A DNA stretch of 64,000 nucleotides from Poecilobothrus nobilitatus. Its lineage: Eukaryota; Arthropoda; Insecta; Diptera; Dolichopodidae. The DNA is taken from NCBI GenBank assembly GCA_947095535.1, contig OX352772.1, positions 271,573,940 through 271,637,939 of the forward strand, in the 5' to 3' direction. Positions 54,788 to 64,000 of the stretch are shown piece after piece. The notes below the pieces were generated by a model. That model worked only from the letters and a program-made list of their open reading frames with translations. It ran no database searches and was not told the DNA's origin. How positions within the stretch are numbered: the stretch's first letter is position 1; each line of letters begins with the position of its first letter. Position numbers and translations under genes: made by a program.

Positions 54788-54819
54788 CTTGTCGAATATT
54801 CAAATACATGTTCAAATAC

Positions 54820-55156
54820 AATCAAAAGCTAGTATAAAATATCAATTACTAAACATAGACTTTGTTTATCTGATGACCTTTATCATTGTGGTAAATTCCA
54901 GTTCCTGAAAAAAGTGTACTGTATGCTCTTGTATAGCAATTATTTTCATCTGAAAAACTGGTTTCAATTGCTGAATTAGGTATTTGAACACCATTTACGT
55001 TTAACACAAATTGTGAAATATCAAAGTGTTTAAAATTGTATGGGTTTTTTGATTTTTTTCCAGAGTAACCCACATTTTCTGTCATACAAAAAATTATTGT
55101 GTTTGGCAACTGTCCAATAAAAACATTATCAAGTGATATTGATGAGCTTTTATTAA
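54820..55156 (-). pseudogene. MCP C-terminal fragment of element C (copy 1)
   Basis: ISLDNVFIGQLPNTIIFCMT, SGKKSKNPYNFKHFDISQFV, LNVNGVQIPNSAIETSFSDE, TLFSGTGIYHNDKGHQI. It keeps CAA (Q) where A has TAA. The extreme C-terminus is deleted here but present in copy 2. The N-terminal two thirds are missing in both. Confidence 0.75.
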
Positions 55157-55342
55157 ATTATGATGAATTAAGTGGTGTTACCACAAAACCCGCCACAATC
55201 ATAGTAAACGGGTGAAACAGCATAGTTGTATTAGTTAAAAACTAATTCTGCTAACCTATATTTATATGAAAAGCTCTTTTCCCGAAGTGAATATAAATGT
55301 AAATTTAGTTATTCTATGGAAAATTCTTTCATAAACCTTGAC
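55157..55342. other. Deletion scar in element C between MCP and the exonuclease-like gene
   Basis: About 190 bp with no coding signal stand where A has about 3.7 kb of virion genes (3113-6800). The two sides differ only slightly from the duplicate at 62237-62430. Confidence 0.5.
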
Positions 55343-55981
55343 ATGGTTAAACAAGTTCTCATAATTGACCTACAATTTTTACAAGGAAATGAAAAGCAAT
55401 ATTTCCTAAAAGATTTAGCCATACTTGAAAAATGAAGTTTAATTTAATTGTGTATCATTTCAAACCACCGTACCCCGCAGAAGACCTTAATCAGGATATG
55501 AAATATAATAACCAGTATTGCGAAAGTAAAATAAATAGACTTAAATGGAATAAAGGTTTAGTTGAATATTTAGATGTAAAATGTATATTAAAACATTATT
55601 TAGAGTCAGCTCAAAAAATTTATGTTAAAGAAGAACAAAAAAAACGTGTTCTTCAAAAGTACATTGACAGTGTTAAAATAAAAGATCTAAGCAGATATTT
55701 GCCGTCATTGCAAAAGATTGATAACTTTAAATCAAATTGTCCTATACACTTATCAAACAACAATTTCAGATGTGCTGTTAGAAATTGCTATGATGTATAT
55801 ATGTATCTTTTAAAGGAAAAAATGGGAATATGCATACAGTTCAGCACGGAAAGGTCATTGGGAAGGATACGTACGTGATATTAGTAAATTTCAAAGACGT
55901 ATAGAAAAATTTGGTTTGACTCTTTCTGCAATTTTTACATCTGATCATCATACCAAAATGTTTCAACTTAGATTTAAATAG
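55343..55981 (+). pseudogene. Exonuclease-like protein and tail of element C (copy 1)
   Basis: ATG 55343: LIIDLQFLQGNEKQYFLKDL, a TGA after LEK (GGA in A), a frame slip, then YHFKPPYPAEDLNQDMKY, IYVKEEQKKRVLQKYI, KDLSRYLPSLQK and CPIHLS...RCAVRNC. The small basic tail (YSSARKGHWEGYVRDISKFQ to LRFK) continues in another frame to 55981. It helps to define the family at 2258-2971. Confidence 0.7.
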
Positions 55982-56402
55982 AAATATAAAAATAAAATAT
56001 TTTAAACTTTGAATTGATAATTTATGTTATGTTATGTTATGAATATCTTTTAAAAATGAATATTTTATGCATAAATTATAAGTAAAAAATAAATAACATA
56101 AATACAAATCAAGAGTAAAGAGTATATCTTTAGTTTAACCAGTTCCATATTTTTGATTTTTGATTTTCTCTTTTCTTCTATAAATTCTTAAAGTAGAAAA
56201 ACACAAATATGTATCTATTCAGAAGAGACCACATTTTTATGTAAGCAAAAAAATCTATATCTTACTTTACTTTTTTTTTATGCTAACAAAACAAACAAAA
56301 ACAGGATTACACTTTTTCTTTTCAATTTTAAAGATGCTCTGTAGATTTAAAAATAAAAAAATTTTTTCTGTTTTTATTTTCATATAAAAAATTTTACATT
56401 TA
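55982..56402. other. Outer flank of element C
   Basis: AT-rich, with TTATG repeated about four times near 56024-56042 and a block inverted to 48570-48600. No gene. The frame at 56267-56452 is low-complexity. Confidence 0.5.
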
Positions 56403-57460
56403 CATATAAAAAATAGATATACCTTCAAAGGTATGCATCGGATCAGAATCAAATTCTGAGTCGATTAAGCCATGTCCGTCCGTCAGTACGCTAACTCAAA
56501 CACTAAGAAAGCTAGAATCTTGAAGTTTATACAAAATATTCTGGGAGCAATTTGTAGGTTCCCTATATTTTTTGGTTGAGTTCCGACCAAAACTTCGGGT
56601 AGCTCCCGAACAACTGACTTTTAGATCTCCACAATTTTTTTGAAATAGAGCCATGCATTTTAACTGCTGATAGATATCATAATATTAATTTTATGATATT
56701 AGCCCCACCCGTTAAGGAGCAACAACCCCCCAAAGTTCGAAAAATCTCTATATTTAAATTCTTATAACACAAGCTCTATAAAGTATATCTTCAATATGAA
56801 AATTCCAAACGATAGGTCCTATTATGAGCTTTACAAACATGTATATACTAAATATATACTTGTGCTATGCGGAATCTAATCTATCTTTAACGAATTTATA
56901 ATATCATGTTTATTTATATATCGTATATGTCACTGATGACTGAATGATCAGAATATAGATGTATATTATATAGCGCCGTATTTATATACATATATGTATT
57001 TTATTGTACATACTTATAAAAATTATTCTATGAATGAAATTATTTTTAAAGACATATTGCAATGTATGGCGATATACTTATAACAATATAAATATACTAT
57101 GTGCGCATTAATGTAATATAATATTTAAAATTATATTTACTATTTTGTACTAAGTAAATTTAATATACATTTACCGCTTAGTATTAAATGGTACTATAGA
57201 ATATTTGAAAAAGTTTTGGATTGATAATCGTTATGGGGCAGGTTAGAATCTGCTTTTGATGAATGTATAAACATATAGTTTGAATATATGTACAAGCCAT
57301 AGTTCTAGAAATTATAAAATCCACCCAAATTATTTTAAAATACTAAAATATTAAAAAAATAATATTGTAAGCAGAGTGGCAGGCTGTGAATATACTAACG
57401 GTTGGTACGGTTATCTAAGAGTTGACAACAGGCAACTGTATTCTTTCTCGTTATACCCTA
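56403..57460 (-). repeat. Old inverted member of the 1.58-kb repeat (copy 3)
   Basis: Reverse-complement similarity to 34390-35969 through the ACCTTCAAAGGTAT, GTCCGTCCGTC, CCCACCCGTTA, ATATAGCGCCGTATT and TACCATTTAATACTAAGCGG blocks, at visibly lower identity. It is repeated at 63491-64000. Confidence 0.75.
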
Positions 57461-59460
57461 CACATTAAGTATAGGGTATGTTAACTTTGGTATGGTGTTT
57501 GTAACCCCCAAAAGGAAGCGAGTTAGATATAGACATGTATATATATTCTGAATCAGGATCACCGCCGGAGTCGATTTAGCGATGTCCGTCCGTCCGTCCG
57601 TACGCACGATAACTCAAAAAATAATGATGCTATCTTGATGAAATTTATACTGTAGGTTAACAATGACTAAGGTAAGGCGGGGATTGTAAATGGGCGAAAT
57701 CGGACAATGCGTTCGAGTACCTCCTATACAACTTCCAAAACCTAATACGCATATTTTCGAAATTAATAAAGATAGAAACTTAAAATTTTGTACGAGGGTG
57801 TGTTTTTCTGAATTCCTGATATCCCCAAAATTTGAGATGAAGTGGAGTGGTTGTTCGGGTACCTCCCATACAACTCCCAAAACCGAACATGCATATCTTT
57901 GAAATTAATAAAGATAGGAACTTCAAATTTGATAGGAGGGTGCTGTTTAATAAATCCCTGATTTGTCTAAAATTTGAGAGGAATTGGAGTGGTCGTTCGG
58001 GTACCTCCCATACAACTCCCAAAACCGAACAAGCATATCTTCGAAATTAATAAAGACAGAAACTTCAAATTTGGTACTAGGGTGTTGTTTCCTGAATCCC
58101 TGATTTGTCCAAAATTTAAGATGAATTAGAATGGTTGTTCGGGTATCTGCCACACAACTCCTAAGACCAAACAAGCATATCTTCGAAATTAATAAATATA
58201 TAAACTTGAAATTTGATATAAGAATGTTCTACCCTGTTGATGTCTCTAAAATTTGAGATGAATTGGGGTGGTGGTCCGCGTCCCTTCACACACTTCCCAA
58301 GACCTAACAATCATATTTTCGAATTTAATAAAGATAGAAACCTGAAATTTTGTACAAAGTTGTAAGAGCATTTATTTTTTTTAGCTTTTATTAAATACCT
58401 AACTAAAATAACTTATGGATTTTTAATTTAATTTGAATGTTTTAGGTGTAGGGTATAAATAAGTCGGTTGCATCGACTTACTGTTATTTTTACTTGTTTT
58501 CTTTTAAAACTGGAATGTTAAAAAAATTGTCTAGATTTTTTTATTTTTATTTTCAATTTTAAAGATGCTCTAAGTATGATAGATAATTGCATAAACTCAA
58601 GTGATTAATCGGGTTATTATCTAAATAGTAGTTTGCCCAAAATTTGAGATGAATTGGTGGAGCTGTTCGGGTACCTCCCATACAACTCCCAAAACCGAAC
58701 ATGCATATCTTCGAAATTAATAAAGATAGGAACTTCATATTTGATACGAGGATGCTGTTTCCTAAATCCCTGATTTGCCTAAAATTTGAGATGAATTGGA
58801 GTGGTCGTTCAGGTACCTCCCATACAACTCCTAAAACCGAACAAGCATATCTTCGAAATTAATAAAGACAGAAACTTCAAATTTGGTACAAGGATGTTGT
58901 TTCCTGAATCCCTGATTTGTCCAAAATTTAAGATGAATTAGAATGGTTGTTCGGGTATCTGCCACACAACTCCTAAGACCAAACAAGCATATCTTCGAAA
59001 TTAATAAATATATAAACTTGAAATTTGATATAAGAATGTTCTACCCTGTTGATGTCTCTAAAATTTGAGATGAATTGGGGTGGTGGTCCGCGTGCCTGCA
59101 CACACTTCCCAAGACCTAACAATCATATTTTCGAATTTAATAAAGATAGAAACCTGAAATTTTGTACAAAGTTGTAAGAGCATTTATTTTTTTTAGCTTT
59201 TATTAAATACCTAACTAAAATAACTTATGGATTTTTAATTTAATTTGAATGTTTTAGGTGTAGGGTATAAATAAGTCGGTTGCATCGACTTACTGTTATT
59301 TTTACTTGTTTTCTTTTAAAACTGGAATGTTAAAAAAATTGTCTAGATTTTTTTTTTTATTTTCAATTTTAAAGATGCTCTAAGTATGATAGATAATTGC
59401 ATAAACTCAAGTGATTAATCGGGTTATTATCTAAATAGTAGTTGATGAATTTTTAATTCA
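57461..59460 (-). repeat. Minisatellite block, itself duplicated (813-bp unit)
   Basis: Opens TATACCCTACACATTAAGTATAGGG, with GTCCGTCCGTCCGTACGCACG near 57585, then units of about 118 bp (CATACAACTCCCAAAACCGAA, TTCGAAATTAATAAAGATAG). The segment at about 57840-58650 is repeated at about 58653-59460. Each ends with GGTGTAGGGTATAAATAAGTCGGTTGCATCGACTTACTG. Inverted relative of 40798-41570. Open frames here are periodic artefacts. Confidence 0.85.
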
Positions 59461-59940
59461 CTAAATATAAAATCTATACCATACCACAGCTAATAAAATT
59501 GTATTAAAAGTTGGATTAATAATCGTTAGATTATATAGTTTTGAAACTGCATTGGAAAAGTCATATTTACTTTTCTTATAGGTATATTATGTTATTCTTT
59601 TTTAGTTTGGAAAAATGTTAAATAATATTAAATATCATATATTTATTATTTTTATGGGTGTTTTGAACACTATAAAGAGTTCCATCGGGTAATTTAGAAT
59701 TAACAAGAATAATATTAATATAATATTATTCTTACTCGTTTTCAATCATAGCAACTTCAAATTGAAATACTATAATACTTATATCAGAGACTACATACTT
59801 ATATACAAATAAAGCTTCACAAGGTATAATAGATTAATGTTATTTTTATAAAATTTATAAAAAAAGAAATCAATTATATCCATCGTATGGTAAAGTTATG
59901 GGTAATGTTGGTGGCGAAATCCGCAAATATATAATAACAA
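59461..59940. other. AT-rich spacer before the second duplicate
   Basis: No gene or repeat recognised up to the joint at about 59940. Confidence 0.5.
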
Positions 59941-60097
59941 TAACTAGTTTTAAAAATCCAATTTTACATTTCTTTATTTATATACTCTGAAAACTTTGAA
60001 TATTGACTGGGTTCTACAGTATATAACGCGGTTCAATTTTACTGGCAAATCATTGTTAATTCAATTTTGCTATGATATTTTACAAACAAAAAAAAAA

Positions 60098-60326
60098 ATG
60101 GAACCTGATTCAACCACATTTCCATATACTAAGGGCACTTCAATAGTATATCAGTATACAAAATGAGGTTCAAGTTGATGAAATTACATCTACTATAGAA
60201 ACTGAAGAATTCATACCACCATTTCAAGTCTTAGATGAAGATAGAGATGAGCAACAAATTTGGGAAATAAATAACCAAAAAGGAGATCCTGACTATTTTG
60301 CAGAATTTTTCAGAAATAATTTATAG
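60098..60326 (+). pseudogene. Acidic Polinton protein of element C (copy 2)
   Basis: As 53190-53418, with the Trp codon intact (QQIWEINNQ). A frame change remains after QYTK. Confidence 0.65.
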
Positions 60327-60439
60327 CTTAAAATAATATATAAGAATATTTGTATAAATGTATATGTATCTATAAGTATTTCATAATAAAAACAAATTAA
60401 ATATATTCTACAAATTTTTCATTTATTGTTGTTCTTGAA

Positions 60440-60972
60440 TAAAATTATGCAAATTTTATTTTCTAGTAGTACAGGTATTTCAAAAAAACAATCTAGACTA
60501 ATTGCATTGAACGCTATAACGTTGTATTGGAATACATATTTTTTCGTTACAATTTCATAACATATTTTTCTTAACAGGTTTTGATATATTTAATAACATA
60601 TTCCCGTACATTTGATTCAGCATTTTTATTGTGTATCATTAGAGCTTGAAGAAAATCAATTAAGTTCTAAAATGTGTCAGCTTCCTCCTTGTTAATACTA
60701 AGACATCGGCTAATAACAATTCTTAACCCATATTGTAAACATAATTTTGTATTTTTTATTGATTGTTTCGAGTACCTTTCATAAAATTGCTGATAGAACT
60801 TACACCAATCATGATATTTTAAAATAGCTGGCTTTTGTCCGATACGGTGAAAAATGCAAGTTGCTACAAGAGATTCTGTATCAAAACCAACAAGAACTTT
60901 TAATGACTGATTTCTGTTGAGAAAATATGTATAGCTCAACATTAAATTTGTGTTAGAAACTTGATCTTCCAT
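60440..60972 (-). pseudogene. SYTYFL-family protein of element C (copy 2)
   Basis: As 53530-54058. ATG 60972, stop at 60667, and C-terminal codons in other frames. Substitutions are few (for example CIFHRIG in place of CLFHRIG). Confidence 0.65.
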
Positions 60973-61093
60973 TACTGCGTTTTAACTAAAGCTTTTGAAT
61001 ATTAATTATATTGCTGAGCTACACAAGATTGTGAAAAATTTAAATTTCCAAATAAGTTGTAAAACATATTAATAATCAGATTGTCGTTTTCTA

Positions 61094-61506
61094 TATGATT
61101 ATCTTTGTGAAATTCATTCAAAAAAGTTTTCATACTTAAACTTATCAAAAGTTTTCATACTAAATCTATACGAGCCATAAACACAGCAGTATTGCCCACA
61201 TACATCTAAAAGAATATCCTGTGTCTGCCTATTATTAAAAACTATGCACTGATTTTTCAAGTATTTCTAAATTTTCGGTTTATCTGGAACTCCACCATCC
61301 GAATCAAAATATTCTGTGCAACCATGCTTTGGAATATAAAGGGCAAACCAATTTGTTCCCGGATCTTTTATCTTATCAGTGTTTACAATTAAAAAAGTTG
61401 GTTTTTCTATTATTTTTGGAATTTTGTCTAAAGCAAAAACTACCTTAAAATATTTGTTTGTAAATTTGTTACATTTTAAAACACTAGTAATTTCTAAAGT
61501 GTTCAT
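61094..61506 (-). pseudogene. Adenain-like protease of element C (copy 2)
   Basis: As 54180-54592. It opens MNTLEITSVL and has DPGTNWFALY: the catalytic His of copy 1 (ETHWF) is Asn here. The Cys part is in another frame. Dead. Confidence 0.75.
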
Positions 61507-61509
61507 GAC

Positions 61510-61690
61510 TCAAACTGACTCAAATCATACACTCTACTTATAATTTCTTTGGTTGGAAATTTGTAAGTAAACTCTTTTATAAATTTTTACAAAGTTCTTT
61601 AATTCCAACTAAACAAATATCTTTTACAAATGAAGTATTTTTATCATCACAACAAAATTTCACACCCATAAGTGCACAGGACGATGACAT
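61510..61690 (-). pseudogene. LDVRF-family protein of element C (copy 2)
   Basis: ATG 61690: MSSSCALMGVKFCCDDKN, the Asp of DVKF being Gly. Internally deleted like copy 1. Confidence 0.5.
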
Positions 61691-61731
61691 CTTGTCGAAT
61701 ATTCAAATACATGTTTTAGTATTTATTCTAT

Positions 61732-62236
61732 TTATAGATTTGTAAATATATTTCGATTTTTATCAATTTGTATGCTTGCATCAAATTCTCCATAAACAAT
61801 AGCAGTTAGTGTAGATGTAAGTGGTTTTGATAGCCTTGCCTCAATTCTAACTGTACCCTGGTTTAGTAAACCTTGACATACTTCATTTCCAGATGCATCA
61901 AGAGTTAAATCAAAAGCTAGTATAAAATATCAATTACTAAACATAGACTTTGTTATCTGATGACCTTTATCATTGTGGTAAATTCCAGTTCCTGAAAAAA
62001 GTGTACTGTATGCTCTTGTATAGCAATTATTTTCATCTGAAAAACTGGTTTCAATTGCTGAATTAGGTATTTGAACACCATTTACGTTTAACACAAATTG
62101 TGAAATATCAAAATGTTTAAAATTGTATGGGTTTTTTGATTTTTTTCCAGAGTAACCCACATTTTCTGTCATACAAAAAATTATTGTGTTTGGCAACTGT
62201 CCAATAAAAACATTATCAAGTGATATTGATGAGCTT
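61732..62236 (-). pseudogene. MCP C-terminal fragment of element C (copy 2)
   Basis: Same as 54820-55156 and continuing to the true C-terminus: LDASGNEVCQGLLNQGTVRI, RLSKPLTSTLTAIVYGEFDA and DKNRNIFTNL to TAA at 61732. A frame change near 61930 interrupts it. Confidence 0.75.
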
Positions 62237-62431
62237 TTATTAAATTATGATGAATAAAAGTGGTGTTACCACAAAACCCGCCACACTCATAGTAAACGGG
62301 TGAAACAGCATAGTTGTATTAGTTAAAAACTAATTCTGCTAACCTATATTTATATGAAAAGCTCTTTTCCCGAAGTGAATATAAATGTAAATTTAGTTAT
62401 TCTATGGAAAATTCTTTCATAAACCTTGACA
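62237..62431. other. Deletion scar, second copy
   Basis: Matches 55157-55342, with no coding signal. Confidence 0.5.
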
Positions 62432-63069
62432 TGGTTAAACAAGTTCTCATAATTGACCTACAATTTTTACAAGGAAATGAAAAGCAATATTTCCTAAAAG
62501 ATTTAGCCATACTTGAAAAATGAAGTTTAATTTCAACTGTGTATCATTTCAAACCACCGTACCCCGCAGAAGACCTTAATCAGGATATGAAATATAATAA
62601 CCAGCATTGCGAAAGTAAAATAAATAGACTTAAATGGAATAAAGGTTTAGTTGAATATTTAGATGTAAAATGTATATTAAAACATTATTTAGAGTCAGCT
62701 CAAAAAATTTATGTTAAAGAAGAACAAAAAAAACGTGTTCTTCAAAAGTACATTGACAGTGTTAAAATAAAAGATCTAAGCAGATATTTGCCGTCATTGC
62801 AAAAGATTGATAACTTTAAATCAAATTGTCCTATACACTTATCAAACAACAATTTCAGATGTGCTGTTAGAAATTGCTATGATGTATATATGTATCTTTT
62901 AAAGGAAAAAATGGGAATATGCATACAGTTCAGCACGGAAAGGTCATTGGGAAGGATACGTACGTGATATTAGTAAATTTCAAAGACGTATAGAAAAATT
63001 TGGTTTGACTCTTTCTGCAATTTTTACATCTGATCATCATACCAAAATGTTTCAACTTAGATTTAAATA
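62432..63069 (+). pseudogene. Exonuclease-like protein and tail of element C (copy 2)
   Basis: As 55343-55981 but without the extra frame slip: only the TGA after LEK interrupts the DLQF frame up to RCAVRNC. The basic tail follows in another frame to 63069. Confidence 0.7.
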
Positions 63070-63490
63070 GAAATATAAAAATAAAATATTTTAAACTTTG
63101 AATTGATAATTTATGTTATGTTATGTTATGAATATCTTTTAAAAATGAATATTTTATGCATAAATTATAAGTAAAAAATAAACAACATAAATACAAATCA
63201 AGAGTAAAGAGTATATCTTTAGTTTAACCAGTTCCATATTTTTGATTTTTGATTTTCTCTTTTCTTCTATAAATTCTTAAAGTAGAAAAACACAAATATG
63301 TATCTATTCAGAAGAGACCACATTTTTATGTAAGCAAAAAATCTATATCTTACTTTACTTTTTTTTTATGCTAACAAAACAAACAAAAACAGGATTACAC
63401 TTTTTCTTTTCAATTTTAAAGATGCTCTGTAGATTTAAAAATAAAAAAATTTTTTCTGTTTTTATTTTCATATAAAAAATTTTACATTTA
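63070..63490. other. Outer flank of element C, second copy
   Basis: Duplicate of 55982-56402. No gene. Confidence 0.5.
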
Positions 63491-64000
63491 CATATAAAAA
63501 ATAGATATACCTTCAAAGGTATGCATCGGATCAGAATCAAATTCTGAGTCGATTAAGTCATGTCCGTCCGTCAGTACGCTAACTCAAACACTAAGAAAGC
63601 TAGAATCTTGAAGTTTATACAAAATATTCTGGGAGCAATTTGTAGGTTCCCTATATTTTTTGGTTGAGTTCCGACCAAAACTTCGGGTAGCTCCCGAACA
63701 ACTGACTTTTAGATCTCCACAATTTTTTTGAAATAGAGCCATGCATTTTAACTGCTGATAGATATCATAATATTAATTTTATGATATTAGCCCCACCCGT
63801 TAAGGAGCTACAACCCCCCAAAGTTCGAAAAATCTCTATATTTAAATTCTTATAACACAAGCTCTATAAAGTATATCTTCAATATGAAAATTCCAAACGA
63901 TAGGTCCTATTATGAGCTTTACAAACATGTATATACTAAATATATACTTGTGCTATGCGGAATCTAATCTATCTTTAACGAATTTATAATATCATGTTTA
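63491..64000 (-). repeat. Old inverted 1.58-kb repeat, duplicate copy (cut by window end)
   Basis: Duplicate of 56403 to about 56912, cut by the window end. Confidence 0.75.

Larger units (their letters stand above)
48530..56200. mobile_element. Polinton element C (A-like, inverted), internally deleted
   Basis: Reversed relative to A it reads exonuclease-like gene, [gap], MCP tail, LDVRF, protease, SYTYFL, acidic gene, integrase, OB-like, Q/H-rich and polB, exactly the order in A. ATPase, the three small virion genes, the minor capsid gene and most of MCP are missing between about 55155 and 55343. Sequence similarity to A is high (polB fragments share even the TAG in the NEFLM-stop-YEQN stretch). 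All genes are damaged. Part of it is duplicated at 59940-64000. Confidence 0.8.
53030..59940. repeat. 6.9-kb tandem duplication, first unit
   Basis: Repeated from 59940 to beyond the window end. Offset is about 6,911-6,914 bp up to the MCP fragment and about 7,088 after it, because 170 bp of MCP are missing in this unit near 54820. The unit spans half of element C, an old inverted 1.58-kb repeat and the minisatellite block. The joint sequence is AACTAGTTTTAAAAATCC. Confidence 0.9.
59940..64000. repeat. 6.9-kb tandem duplication, second unit (cut by window end)
   Basis: Near-identical to 53030 to about 56912. It includes the same gene remnants and the same old inverted repeat, so duplication happened after those insertions. 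It keeps 170 bp of MCP lost in the first unit. Confidence 0.9.

Noticed and set aside
57614..58174. Frames of 67-88 codons
   Set aside because: Same minisatellite artefact, inverted copy.

Overview
This is an AT-rich, eukaryotic, transposon-dense window. Short spliceosomal introns, a non-LTR retrotransposon, gypsy/errantivirus and Copia remnants, Tc1/mariner-like fragments and noncoding repeats with a (GGAC)n motif point to an insect, possibly a dipteran. No host gene, rRNA or functional tRNA was recognised. The main content is four Polinton (Maverick) elements or fragments, mostly decayed.

Layout. (1) 1-1241 is a remnant Polinton, D: an integrase tail, an exonuclease-like protein and the tail of a small conserved protein, with an odd GC-rich insert. 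(2) 1242-32927 is Polinton A, bounded by about 1-kb terminal inverted repeats (TIRs) starting 5'-AG. It carries a packaging ATPase, small virion-type proteins, a minor capsid-like protein, the major capsid protein (MCP), an adenain-like protease, an integrase with chromodomain, an acidic protein, an OB-like protein, a Q/H-rich protein and a B-family DNA polymerase (polB). Several genes carry stops or frameshifts. (3) A LINE fragment interrupts polB of A (13991-14243 plus 28785 to about 31354). (4) Polinton B (14244-28784, 14,541 bp) sits inside that LINE, flanked by a perfect 6-bp target-site duplication, GATGTC. B has a different polB lineage, lacks ATPase and capsid genes, and contains a tandem duplication of about 5 kb that doubles its polB.

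(5) 32928-48496 is a field of older repeats: Copia and mariner-like fragments, two near-identical 1.58-kb noncoding repeats (34390-35969 and 46918-48496), an errantivirus remnant on the minus strand with gag, protease, RT and env traces, a minisatellite with a unit of about 118 bp, a tRNA-like SINE piece and a MITE candidate. (6) About 48.5-56.2 kb is Polinton C, an inverted relative of A missing ATPase, minor capsid and most of MCP. (7) About 53.03-59.94 kb is tandemly duplicated; the second copy starts near 59.94 kb and runs off the window end.

How the genes fit together: in Polintons, polB (protein-primed) and integrase (RVE type) copy and insert the element. ATPase, protease, MCP and minor capsid protein form a virion-type module. 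Here only A keeps traces of both modules, and every copy carries lesions. The window therefore reads as a nested record of insertion, internal deletion and duplication rather than a working element.
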